A DNA stretch of 16,953 nt from Streptomyces sp. NRRL F-5630 (GCF_000719475.1 NZ_JOGO01000098.1:1-16953), one strand, 5' to 3'. Positions 1 to 7,852 are shown, counted from the stretch's first letter. Translations and numbers: made by a program. Notes: generated from the sequence alone by a model not told the origin.

Positions 1-1
1 G

Positions 2-13
2 TTTTTTTTTTTT
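2..13. repeat. 12-nt T homopolymer at the window edge
   Basis: Twelve consecutive T lie at the extreme left edge of an otherwise extremely GC-rich sequence. On the + strand they could be the U-tract of a terminator for a rightward gene lying outside the window. They would be A's in the transcript of the leftward regulator gene that ends at 47. An assembly or contig-end artefact is also possible. Confidence 0.6.
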
Positions 14-46
14 CTCTCCCCTGGCGGGCGCAGACCCCTCCCCCCC

Positions 47-781
47 TCACCCCACCCGCTGATCCACCGGCCCCACCCCCGCTCTCCGCGCCAGCGCCAC
101 CGCGGCCAGGGTGGAGTGGACGCCGAGTTTGCCGAGGACGTTCTGCATGTGGGTGCGGACCGTGTGCGGGGAGAGGTAGAGGCGGTCGGCGACCGCTTTG
201 CGGCCGAGGCCGGCGACCATGCAGCGCAGGACCTCGCGTTCGCGCGGGGTCAGGGACTCGACCAGGCGTTCCGACTCGGTGCGGTGGCGGCGGGCCGCCG
301 TCAGTTCGCGCAGGACGCCGGTGAGCAGGGCGGGCGGGAGGTGGGTCTCGTCGCGCAGCACTCCCCGTACGACCGTGAGCAGCCGCGAGAGCGAGCAGTC
401 CTTCGCGACCCAGCCGCTCGCCCCGGCCTGGAGGGCCAGCGCCGCGCGGCGCGGGTCGTCGCGCTCGGCGAGGACCACCGCACGCACGCCGGGCTGTGCC
501 GCGCGCAGGCCGCCCACCAGGGAGATCCCGTCGAGCGGCTCCTCCACGGCGGGGACGGCCTGGGGGCGCGGCTGGCGCGGGACGGGGCTGACGCCGAGGT
601 CGGCGTCGACGAGGACGACGTCGAAGGGGCGCTTCTCGGTCGCGGCGCGTTCCAGGCTGCGCAGCGCGGCGGGACCGCTGCCCGCCGCGCCCACGTCCAC
701 GTCCGGCTCGGCCGCCAGCGCGGCGGCGAGCGACTCGGCGAAGATCCGGTGGTCGTCGACGACCAGCACCCTCGTACGCAT
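47..781 (-). CDS. LuxR/NarL-type response regulator (orphan)
   Basis: The 244-residue protein is a predicted cytoplasmic DNA-binding response regulator. The N-terminal receiver has the acidic pair D9-D10 (VVDDH), probable phospho-acceptor D59 (VLVDADLG) and conserved K127 (WVAKD). The usual Ser/Thr after beta-4 is A105 (VVLAE). About 18 extra Pro-rich residues (64-81) follow the phospho-acceptor loop. The C-terminal LuxR-type helix-turn-helix starts at LTPREREVL (177-185) and includes SPHTVRTHMQNVLGKLGV (204-221). The ATG has a strong ribosome-binding site (GGGGGAGG, 5 nt spacer). No histidine kinase gene is adjacent within the window, so it is an orphan here and its signal and targets are unknown. 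It lies downstream of galK in the same direction but behind a hairpin terminator, so it probably has its own promoter. The family call is firm; the role is not. Confidence 0.93.
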   Translation of the reverse strand: MRTRVLVVDDHRIFAESLAAALAAEPDVDVGAAGSGPAALRSLERAATEKRPFDVVLVDADLGVSPVPRQPRPQAVPAVEEPLDGISLVGGLRAAQPGVRAVVLAERDDPRRAALALQAGASGWVAKDCSLSRLLTVVRGVLRDETHLPPALLTGVLRELTAARRHRTESERLVESLTPREREVLRCMVAGLGRKAVADRLYLSPHTVRTHMQNVLGKLGVHSTLAAVALARRAGVGPVDQRVG

Positions 782-796
782 CTCGGCCTCCCCCTC

Positions 797-816
797 CCTC
801 CGTCCCTCGACGGAGG
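797..816 (-). promoter_or_regulatory. 8-bp perfect dyad just upstream of the regulator gene
   Basis: CCTCCGTC and GACGGAGG form a perfect inverted repeat with a 4-nt loop. It ends 15 nt before the ATG at 781, next to the ribosome-binding site. In the mRNA it would form a hairpin beside the Shine-Dalgarno sequence; in DNA it could be an operator for autoregulation. The structure is seen; the function is inferred. Confidence 0.4.
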
Positions 817-907
817 TGACCCCGCCTCAGAGTACGGACGTGGGCTCTGTCCAGGAGAGGATTTCCCCGATTCCCGCCCGAAACACCCAGCGTCCGCGGG
901 GGGCCGG

Positions 908-931
908 GGGACGGCGGTGGCGCGCCGTCCC
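908..931 (-). terminator. Hairpin terminator after galK
   Basis: GGGACGGCG and CGCCGTCCC form a perfect 9-bp stem with a 6-nt loop, beginning 8 nt after the galK stop codon. There is no U-tract, which is usual for Streptomyces terminators. It separates the gal operon from the regulator gene downstream. Confidence 0.65.
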
Positions 932-939
932 GCCCTAGG

Positions 940-2177
<1,238 letters not shown>

Positions 2178-2181
<4 letters not shown>

Positions 2182-3149
2182 CGGGCCGTCTCCGCGCGTT
2201 GCTGGGCGAAGGCCCAGGCGTCGGCGACGATGCCGGTCAGGTCGGTGCGGGAGGGCTGCCAGCCGAGCGCCTGCCGGGCCCGTTCCGCCGAGGCGACGAG
2301 GACGGCCGGGTCGCCCGCGCGGCGGGGTGCGCTCTCGGTGGGGATCTCGTGCCCGGTGACCTTGCGCGCCGCTTCGATGACCTCGCGGACCGAGAAGCCG
2401 GTGCCGTTGCCGAGGTTGCAGATCAGGTGGGTGCTCTTGGCGGCGGCCTTGAGGGCGAGGAGGTGGGCCTCGGCGAGGTCGGCGACGTGGATGTAGTCGC
2501 GGACGCAGGTGCCGTCCGGGGTGGCGTAGTCCTCGCCGAAGACGGAGACGGCGGCGCGGCGGCCCTGGGCGACCTGGAGGACGATCGGGATGAGGTGGGA
2601 CTCGGGGTCGTGGCGCTCGCCGAAGCCGCCGTCGGCGCCGGCGACGTTGAAGTAGCGCAGCGAGACTGCGGCGAGGCCGTGGGCGCGGCACTCGTCGGCG
2701 ATCATGTGGTCCACGGCGAGCTTCGTGTTGCCGTACGGGCTCGTGGGGATCGTCGGGTCGGTCTCGACGATCGGGGTGTTCACGGGTTCGCCGTACGTCG
2801 CCGCCGTCGAGGAGAAGACGAGGCGGCCGATGCCCTTCTCGCGCATCGCGTCGAGGAGCGCGCGGGTGCCGCCGACGTTGTTGGCCCAGTACTTCCCGGG
2901 CTTCTCGACGCTCTCGCCGACCTGTGAGGACGCGGCGAAGTGGAGGACGCCGTCGAGTCCTTCGGGCAGGAGCGCGGCGGCGTCCTGGATGCGGCCCTCC
3001 AGGAACGCGGCGCCCTCGGGGACCGCGGCGCGGAAGCCGGTGGACAGGTCGTCGAGGACGGTGACGCGGTGTCCGGCGCGCAGCAGGTGCGCGGTGACGA
3101 CGCTGCCGACGTAACCGGCCCCGCCCGTGACGAGGTAGTGGCCGCTCAT
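2178..3149 (-). CDS. galE: UDP-glucose 4-epimerase (GalE)
   Basis: The 323-residue protein is an extended short-chain dehydrogenase/reductase that interconverts UDP-galactose and UDP-glucose using tightly bound NAD+, completing the Leloir cycle in the cytoplasm. The Rossmann dinucleotide-binding motif is VTGGAGYVGS (7-16). The catalytic Ser/Thr lies in FSSTAATYG (112-120) and the YxxxK pair is Y139/K143 (YGNTK). The substrate loop RYFNVAGA (165-172) is also typical. The ATG at 3149 has an upstream GGAAGGA 9-10 nt away. It is 34 nt downstream of galT and overlaps galK by four bases. Length and motifs are normal for bacterial GalE, with no truncation. Confidence 0.97.
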
Positions 3150-3183
3150 GCGTGCCCGTCCTTCCGAAGTCGCTGGCCGCAGC

Positions 3184-4278
3184 TCACGCGTGCGCCGCCT
3201 CTCGCAGTCGCTCGGCCGCCTTCTCGGGCGGCACGTCGTTGATGAAGACGCTCATGCCGGACTCGGAGCCGGCGAGGTACTTCAGCTTGTCCACGGTCCT
3301 GCGGATCGTGAACAGCTCCAGGTGCAGCCCGAAGTCCGCCCGTTCCAGGGGTTCGCCCGCGCCGGTGCTGTAGGCGGCGTACTCCTCGGGGGTGAGGAAC
3401 GGCGCCTGGTGCCAGCCGGAAATATACGGGGTGCGTCCGGCCTCGGGCCCGAAGAGGCGGTCGAAGCGGCGCAGCAGGTCGAGGTAGAGGGCGGGCCACT
3501 CGGCGCGCTGCTCCTCGTCGAGTTCGGTGAGGTCGGCGACGCGGCGGTGCGGGTAGAGGTGGACCTCGTAGGGCCAGTGCGCGGCGTAGGGGACGAAGGC
3601 GGTCCAGTGCGCGCCCTCGATCACCACCCGTTCGGAGGCGGCGCGTTCCTCGGCGAGTACGTGGTCGAAGAGGTTGCCGCCGCCGGTGGCGGCCTTGTGC
3701 GCGGCGGCCGAGCGGAGCATGAGGGCGGTGCGGGGGGTGGTGAAGGGGTAGCCGTAGATCTGCCCGTGGGGGTGGGCGAGGGTCACACCGATCTCCTCAC
3801 CCCTGTTCTCGAAGGGGAAGACCTGGCGCACGGCCGGGTGGCGGGAGAGGGCGGCGGTGCGGTCGGTCCAGGCGTCGAGGACGAGGCGGGCCCGGGTCTC
3901 GTCGAGGTCGGCGAAGGAGGCGTGGTGGTCGGAGGTGAAGCACACGACCTCGCAGCGCCCGGTGGGGCCGGAGAGCGAGGGGAAGCGGTTCTCGAAGACG
4001 ACGACGTCGTAGTCCGAGTCGGGGATCTCGGTGAGGTGCTCGCCGCCGCGGGTGGGGTCGAGGGGGCACAGTTCGGCCGGGGGGTGGTACGTGCGGCCCT
4101 GGCGGTGCGAGGCGATCGCGACGGCGTCGCCGAGGAGCGGGTCGCGGCGCACCTCGGAGGCGGTGCTGATCGGGTCGAGGGGGCGCTTGTCGACGGCGTC
4201 GCGCACGACGTCGGTCGAGTCGAGGTCGTAGTAGATCAGCTCGCGGCCGTCGGCGAGCCGGGTCAGGGTCTTCTTCAA
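3184..4278 (-). CDS. galT: Galactose-1-phosphate uridylyltransferase (GalT)
   Basis: The 364-residue HIT-superfamily enzyme transfers UMP from UDP-glucose to galactose-1-phosphate. The active-site motif HPHGQ spans 169-173, with H171 as the nucleophile by analogy to E. coli H166. Expected zinc ligands H118 (SDHHASF) and H169 are present, as is C71. The second cysteine of the CxxC pair is replaced by D74 (CPLD), which is unusual. The start is taken as TTG at 4278, giving MKKTLTRLADGRELIYYDL, which resembles Streptomyces GalT N-termini as I remember them. Translation further upstream would be non-conserved and runs past the promoter. The local Shine-Dalgarno is weak (AGAAAG about 10 nt upstream). 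A short upstream frame ends on this start codon, which may allow coupling. It is the first gene of galT-galE-galK. Confidence 0.95.
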   Translation of the reverse strand: MKKTLTRLADGRELIYYDLDSTDVVRDAVDKRPLDPISTASEVRRDPLLGDAVAIASHRQGRTYHPPAELCPLDPTRGGEHLTEIPDSDYDVVVFENRFPSLSGPTGRCEVVCFTSDHHASFADLDETRARLVLDAWTDRTAALSRHPAVRQVFPFENRGEEIGVTLAHPHGQIYGYPFTTPRTALMLRSAAAHKAATGGGNLFDHVLAEERAASERVVIEGAHWTAFVPYAAHWPYEVHLYPHRRVADLTELDEEQRAEWPALYLDLLRRFDRLFGPEAGRTPYISGWHQAPFLTPEEYAAYSTGAGEPLERADFGLHLELFTIRRTVDKLKYLAGSESGMSVFINDVPPEKAAERLREAAHA

Positions 4279-4349
4279 GGCAACCGTTCTTTCTGGCGCA
4301 GCGCCGCACGCGGGTGGGGCGCCGCCGCGTCGTCGCTCGCACCCGTCAC
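4275..4349 (-). CDS. Possible 24-codon leader ORF overlapping the galT start
   Basis: A GTG at 4349 opens a 24-codon frame, close to the predicted gal transcription start, so it would be near-leaderless. Its TGA stop (4277-4275) overlaps the TTG start of galT as TTGA. The predicted peptide starts MTGASDDAAAPHP and resembles nothing I know. Nineteen of 24 codons end in G or C, which is weak support in this genome. It could couple translation into the weak TTG start or be chance. Its conservation in other species is untested. Confidence 0.25.
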   Translation of the reverse strand: MTGASDDAAAPHPRAALRQKERLP

Positions 4350-4354
4350 CTCGT

Positions 4355-4385
4355 AACGAACATAATTCAACATAACAAACCACGT
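4355..4385. promoter_or_regulatory. AACA-type direct-repeat cluster at the gal promoter
   Basis: On the + strand AACATAA occurs twice exactly 10 bp apart (4359-4365 and 4369-4375), followed by AACAAAC and then ACCACGT (4379-4385). Repeats one helical turn apart over the -10/-35 region suggest an operator. The S. lividans galP1 operator is reported to be built from direct repeats, which fits. The regulator is not encoded recognisably in this window. Confidence 0.45.
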
Positions 4386-4388
4386 CCA
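4359..4388 (-). promoter_or_regulatory. Predicted gal operon promoter (galP1-like)
   Basis: Reading leftward, a -35-like TGGACG (4388-4383) and a -10-like TATGTT (4364-4359) are separated by 18 nt in the only AT-rich patch of the region. This predicts a start near 4352 and a leader of about 75 nt before galT. The position matches the galactose-inducible, glucose-sensitive galP1 promoter described upstream of galT in Streptomyces lividans. Exact elements are inferred. Confidence 0.5.
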
Positions 4389-4451
4389 CGGGGCAGCGCT
4401 CCGCCGCGAGCGAGGAGACCTGCGTCATAGGGGGCTCAACCGCGGTCATGA

Positions 4452-4482
4452 GAACATCACGATCGAACAAAGAACACCACGT
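4452..4482. promoter_or_regulatory. Second AACA-type repeat cluster, on the symporter side
   Basis: GAACAT (4452), GAACAA (4465) and GAACAC (4472) are followed by ACCACGT (4476-4482). The last 20 bases align with the gal-side cluster at 14 of 20 positions, including the identical ACCACGT end, 97 bp away. It lies upstream of the rightward symporter gene, so a shared regulator could control both directions. No confident -10/-35 pair is seen for the symporter in 4440-4603. The rest of that stretch holds only a small GC hairpin at 4493-4508. Confidence 0.35.
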
Positions 4483-4603
4483 ACGGAGTTCGCCGCGCGC
4501 GAGCGCGGGCAAAAGCAGCCCCGTACGAAGCACCCTCACCGCCTCCACCACCCCTCCCACCCCTTTCCCCTTCATCCCCAACGCACAAAGCGAGTTCCCC
4601 CCC

Positions 4604-6271
4604 ATGTACCTTGCGGACGGGCTCAGACTCCCGACCAACTGGCTGGACTACACGATCCTCGCGCTGTACTTCGTCGTCGTCCTCGGCATCGGTTTCGCCG
4701 CACGGCGCAGTGTGAAGACGAGCCTCGACTTCTTCCTCTCGGGCCGCTCCCTGCCCGCGTGGGTGACCGGCCTCGCCTTCGTCGCGGCGAACCTCGGCGC
4801 CACGGAGATCCTCGGCATGGCGGCGAACGGCGCGCAGTACGGCGCCTACACCGTCCACTGGTACTGGATCGGCGCCATCCCCGCGATGGTCTTCCTGGGC
4901 CTCGTGATGATGCCCTTCTACTACAACTCGAAGGTCCGCTCGGTGCCGGAGTTCCTCCTGCACCGCTTCGGCAAGTCCTCGCACCTGCTGTCGTCGATCA
5001 TCTTCGCGGTGTCCTCGGTGCTGATCGCGGGCGTCAACCTGTACGCGATGGCGATCGTGCTGGAGGCGCTGCTGGGCTGGCCGCAGTGGGTCGCGATCGT
5101 GGTCTCGGGCGCCTTCGTCCTCGTCTACATCACGGTCGGCGGGCTCTCCTCGGCGATCTACAACGAGGTCCTCCAGTTCTTCGTCATCCTCGCGGCGCTC
5201 ATCCCGCTCACCATCGTGGGGCTCAAGCGGGTCGGTGGCTGGGGCGGCATCACGGACAAGCTGGACGCGTCGAAGGGGGACAGCTTCCTCACCGCCTGGC
5301 AGAACACCGGGATCGGCTCGGACAACCCGCTGGGTGCCAACTGGCTCACGATCGTGCTCGGCCTCGGCTTCGTGATGAGCTTCGGCTACTGGACGACGAA
5401 CTTCGCAGAGGTGCAGCGCGCGCTGTCCGCGAAGAACCTCTCGGCCGCCAAGCGCACCCCGCTCATCGCGGCCTTCCCGAAGATCTTCATCCCCGCGATC
5501 GTCGTCATCCCGGGGCTCATCGCCCTCATCCTGGAGCCCTCGCTCGGCCAGAAGGGCAGCGACTTCCAGTACAACGACGCGATCCCGCTGCTCATGCGCG
5601 ACCTGCTGCCCAACGGTGTCCTCGGCATCGCCGTCACCGGTCTGCTCGCGGCGTTCATGGCCGGTATGGCGGCGAACATCTCCTCGTTCAACACGGTGTT
5701 CACGACCGACATCTGGCAGCCGTACCTCAAGCCGAACATGCCGGACAAGCACTACCTGACGGTCGGCCGCGTCGTGACGGCCGTGGGCGTCGTGATCGGC
5801 ATCGGGACGGCGTTCATCGCCTCCAGCTTCAGCAACATCATGAACTACCTCCAGACGCTGTTCTCCTTCTTCAACGTCCCGCTGTTCGTGGTGTTCATCA
5901 TCGGGATGTTCTGGAAGCGGACGACCGGCGCGGCCGGGTTCTGGGGGCTGCTCTCGGGGACCGTCGCCGCGATGGTCAACTACTTCTGGTTCTACAAGCA
6001 GGGCGTCATCGGCATCCCGAGCGACCAGGGCGCGAACTTCGTCTCCTCCATCGTCGCCTTCGTCGTCGGCGCGATCGTCATGGTCGTCGTGACGCTGGTG
6101 ACGAAGCCGAAGCCCGTCGCGGAACTGCAGGGGCTCGTGTACGGGACGAAGTCGCCCGGCGTCGAGGAACCGCCCGCCGAGGGCGACGACGCCTGGTACC
6201 GCAAGCCGGCGCTGCTCGGCTGGGGCGCGCTGATCCTCGCGGCCCTGTGCTACGTCCCGTTCTCCCTGTGA
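4604..6271 (+). CDS. SSS/SLC5-family sodium:sugar symporter (probable galactose uptake)
   Basis: The 555-residue integral membrane protein has about 13-14 hydrophobic segments. SSS-family landmarks are LSGRSLPAW (45-53), the AANLGATEILGMAANGAQYG helix, TVGGLSSAIYNEVLQFF, FGYWTTNFAEVQRALSAKNLSAAKR, and the sodium-site-like helix GLLAAFMAGMAANISSFNTVFTTDIW. Several of these match the SGLT subgroup (TVGGLxAxIYxDxLQ, VQRxLxAKNLxxAK) rather than proline or pantothenate carriers, so a sugar substrate is likely. Divergence from galT points to galactose. I chose the ATG at 4604 because it begins just before the first conserved membrane segment. The 52 in-frame codons upstream encode Ser/Thr/Pro-rich non-conserved residues over the control region. 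The Shine-Dalgarno is weak (AAGCGAG). Substrate identity is inferred from family and context only. Confidence 0.92.
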   Translation: MYLADGLRLPTNWLDYTILALYFVVVLGIGFAARRSVKTSLDFFLSGRSLPAWVTGLAFVAANLGATEILGMAANGAQYGAYTVHWYWIGAIPAMVFLGLVMMPFYYNSKVRSVPEFLLHRFGKSSHLLSSIIFAVSSVLIAGVNLYAMAIVLEALLGWPQWVAIVVSGAFVLVYITVGGLSSAIYNEVLQFFVILAALIPLTIVGLKRVGGWGGITDKLDASKGDSFLTAWQNTGIGSDNPLGANWLTIVLGLGFVMSFGYWTTNFAEVQRALSAKNLSAAKRTPLIAAFPKIFIPAIVVIPGLIALILEPSLGQKGSDFQYNDAIPLLMRDLLPNGVLGIAVTGLLAAFMAGMAANISSFNTVFTTDIWQPYLKPNMPDKHYLTVGRVVTAVGVVIGIGTAFIASSFSNIMNYLQTLFSFFNVPLFVVFIIGMFWKRTTGAAGFWGLLSGTVAAMVNYFWFYKQGVIGIPSDQGANFVSSIVAFVVGAIVMVVVTLVTKPKPVAELQGLVYGTKSPGVEEPPAEGDDAWYRKPALLGWGALILAALCYVPFSL

Positions 6272-6317
6272 GCCCCTTCGAGCCCTCCCCGTCTGACCCG
6301 GCAAGGACGACACGACC

Positions 6318-6686
6318 ATGAGCGACCACAGCAACCCCAGAGACGACAACACCCCCGGCGCACGGCACGACTCCCGGAAGCCGGCGAACCTCGACGACAT
6401 CAAGGCCGTCGAGCGACTGGAGCGCGAGTCCGCCACCGCCAGCCGCCTCTTCGACGTGCGGCTCATCATCGGCGGCCTCTTCACGGTCTACGGGATCATC
6501 GTCACGATCACCGGCATCACCGCCTCGGACGCCGACCTCGCCAAGGCCCAGCACATCAACATCAACCTGTGGACGGGCCTCGGGATGCTCGTGCTCGGGC
6601 TGCTGTTCCTGGCCTGGATGGCATGGCGCCCGCAGACGCCGCCGCCGGTCGAGGAGATCGTCGAGGACCTCAACCGCGAGGAGTAG
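6318..6686 (+). CDS. Small two-TM membrane protein, co-transcribed with the symporter
   Basis: The 122-residue protein has a hydrophilic charged N-terminus (1-47), TM1 near 48-69 (VRLIIGGLFTVYGIIVTITG), a short loop, TM2 near 82-103, and an acidic C-terminal tail (VEEIVEDLNREE). Both ends are predicted cytoplasmic. I recognise no catalytic motif. It starts 46 nt after the symporter stop, with AAGGA about 10 nt before the ATG and no terminator between, so the two are probably one transcript. A role as a small accessory or stabilising subunit of the symporter is plausible from position only. I recall a similar small membrane gene beside the gal symporter in S. coelicolor. It is followed by a strong terminator hairpin. 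Confidence 0.88.
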   Translation: MSDHSNPRDDNTPGARHDSRKPANLDDIKAVERLERESATASRLFDVRLIIGGLFTVYGIIVTITGITASDADLAKAQHININLWTGLGMLVLGLLFLAWMAWRPQTPPPVEEIVEDLNREE

Positions 6687-6697
6687 CGGGGCCCGAG

Positions 6698-6749
6698 GAG
6701 CAGGGGGCCGTCACGGCCGGGCGCGCCCGGCGGAGGCGGCCCCCTGCTC
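6698..6749 (+). terminator. Strong nested hairpin after the symporter operon
   Basis: GAGCAGGGGGCCG (6698-6710) pairs perfectly with CGGCCCCCTGCTC (6737-6749). A second perfect palindrome, CCGGGCGCGCCCGG, sits at 6717-6730 inside the loop. It starts 12 nt after the stop codon. No U-tract follows. Confidence 0.75.
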
Positions 6750-6823
6750 GCTGTCCAGGGCCCGGGGGCTCTCCCGCACCCGGGGGGGCGGCAGCCCGGG
6801 GCCTGCGCGCGGGGCCTGCGCCC

Positions 6824-6843
6824 GGGCCCCGCCCCCGGGGCCC
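6824..6843 (-). terminator. Hairpin terminator for the convergent regulator gene
   Basis: GGGCCCCG and CGGGGCCC form an 8-bp perfect stem with a C4 loop on the + strand, starting 14 nt after the stop codon of the leftward regulator. Beside it is an imperfect 13-bp tandem repeat of GGGGCCTGCGC (6798-6821). Confidence 0.5.
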
Positions 6844-6857
6844 CTCCCCCGCCGCCG

Positions 6858-7559
6858 TCAGCCGGTCTCGGTGGTCCTCGGGCCGAGGAGGGGGAGGGCG
6901 TGGTCGAGGAGGCCGGTGCGGGCGGCGAGTGCGGCGGCTTCGAGGCGGGAACCGACACCGAGCTTCATCAGGACCCGCTGGACGTGGGTGCGGGCCGTGG
7001 AGGGGGCGATGCCCATACCGGCGGCGATGAGGCGGGTGTCCTCGCCCTCGGAGACCCGGGCCAGGACCTCGACCTCGCGGCGGGTCAGCAGGTGCAGGAG
7101 GCGTCTGCCCTCGTCGTCGGGCTCGGCCTCCGGGTGGAGCAGGGCGTCGAACGCGCCCTGGAGGAGCCCGGGGGCCACCGCCGCCTCGCCCGCGCGGGCC
7201 TTCATGATGGCGCGCTCGACGCCCTCGATGCGCTCGTCGTGCCGTACGTAGCCGCACGCCCCGGCCGCGAACGCCGCCGCGATACCGCGCGGGCTCGGCA
7301 CCGGCCCGAGGACGAGCACCGCCGTCTGCGGGCGCTCCCTGCGGATCTTCACGACGGGGTCGAAGGCGCCGGGTTCGGCGGGGGCCGCCGTGCCGAGCAG
7401 GCACACCTCCGGCGCCCGGCTCACCACGAGGTCGGCGGCGCCCGCGGCGGGGGCCGCGGCGGCGAGCACGCGGTGCCCGCGCAGTTTCAGCGCGGAGGCG
7501 AGCGCCTCCGCGAGCAAGCGGTGGTCGTCGACCACCATGAGCCGCACCCCCATGGGCAT
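6858..7559 (-). CDS. Atypical LuxR-type regulator with degenerate receiver domain
   Basis: The 233-residue predicted cytoplasmic transcription factor keeps the receiver-type N-terminus (MVVDDHRLLAEALASAL, 8-24; D11-D12) and a C-terminal LuxR helix-turn-helix (LTRREVEVLARVSEGEDTRLIA, then STARTHVQRVLMKLGV at 187-202). The phospho-acceptor position is G56 (VCLLG), the beta-4 Ser/Thr is missing (VLVLGP), and the conserved Lys is R106 (GYVRHD). Classical Asp phosphorylation is therefore not expected. The start at 7559 is preferred because GGGGGGAGG lies 5 nt before it and the receiver begins there. A longer frame back to 7631 adds only low-complexity Gly/Pro. Its HTH resembles that of the regulator at 47-781 (LGKLGVHSTLAAVALARRAG versus LMKLGVGSRLEAAALAARTG). 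No kinase is adjacent. The signal and targets are unknown. Confidence 0.9.
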   Translation of the reverse strand: MPMGVRLMVVDDHRLLAEALASALKLRGHRVLAAAAPAAGAADLVVSRAPEVCLLGTAAPAEPGAFDPVVKIRRERPQTAVLVLGPVPSPRGIAAAFAAGACGYVRHDERIEGVERAIMKARAGEAAVAPGLLQGAFDALLHPEAEPDDEGRRLLHLLTRREVEVLARVSEGEDTRLIAAGMGIAPSTARTHVQRVLMKLGVGSRLEAAALAARTGLLDHALPLLGPRTTETG

Positions 7560-7852
7560 CCCCCGCCTCCCCCCGCGTCCCGGCCTCCCGGCCCCGCCCC
7601 CGGGGCTGCCCCCGGCCGGGCCGTCGTGCACCGGAAGCTACACGGATGTGCGAACGCGCGCGCCCCCTCCGATGAAGAAGTGCCCCGTAATGCTGAAATC
7701 CGGCCCGTTTCCGGGGGGTTGTGTGGACGTGGGTGTGGTGGGGCGCGGAAGCACAGCGCGTACGGGTACGGGGGCGCCCGTGTGCGCGCCCCCGTACCGT
7801 CCCGGCTCCCTCGGTGCGCGGGAGACGACCCGCGCGCCGGGGGAGCCGGACC
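7560..7852. other. Intergenic stretch between the atypical regulator and the propeller gene
   Basis: This stretch should contain the leftward promoter of the regulator, but I find no convincing -10/-35 pair. The right half holds the terminator of the propeller gene (7765-7798). The part next to the regulator (7560-7625) is C-rich low complexity. I see no credible gene. Confidence 0.5.
7765..7798 (-). terminator. Hairpin terminator after the propeller gene
   Basis: GGTACGGGGGCGC (7765-7777) and GCGCCCCCGTACC (7786-7798) form a perfect 13-bp stem with an 8-nt loop, 54 nt downstream of the stop codon of the leftward gene at 7853. No U-tract follows. Confidence 0.7.

Noticed and set aside
829..834. 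TACTCT as -10 of the regulator at 47-781
   Set aside because: The only -35-like TGGACA is 13 nt away, too close for a standard promoter.
4493..4508. CCGCGC-GCGA-GCGCGG hairpin with a GNRA-type loop as a riboswitch or terminator
   Set aside because: The stem is only 6 bp, with no conserved aptamer-like surroundings; such short GC stems are common by chance here.
4448..4603. N-terminal extension of the symporter by 52 codons
   Set aside because: It encodes hydrophilic Ser/Thr/Pro residues over the regulatory region, and the family fold begins just after the ATG at 4604.
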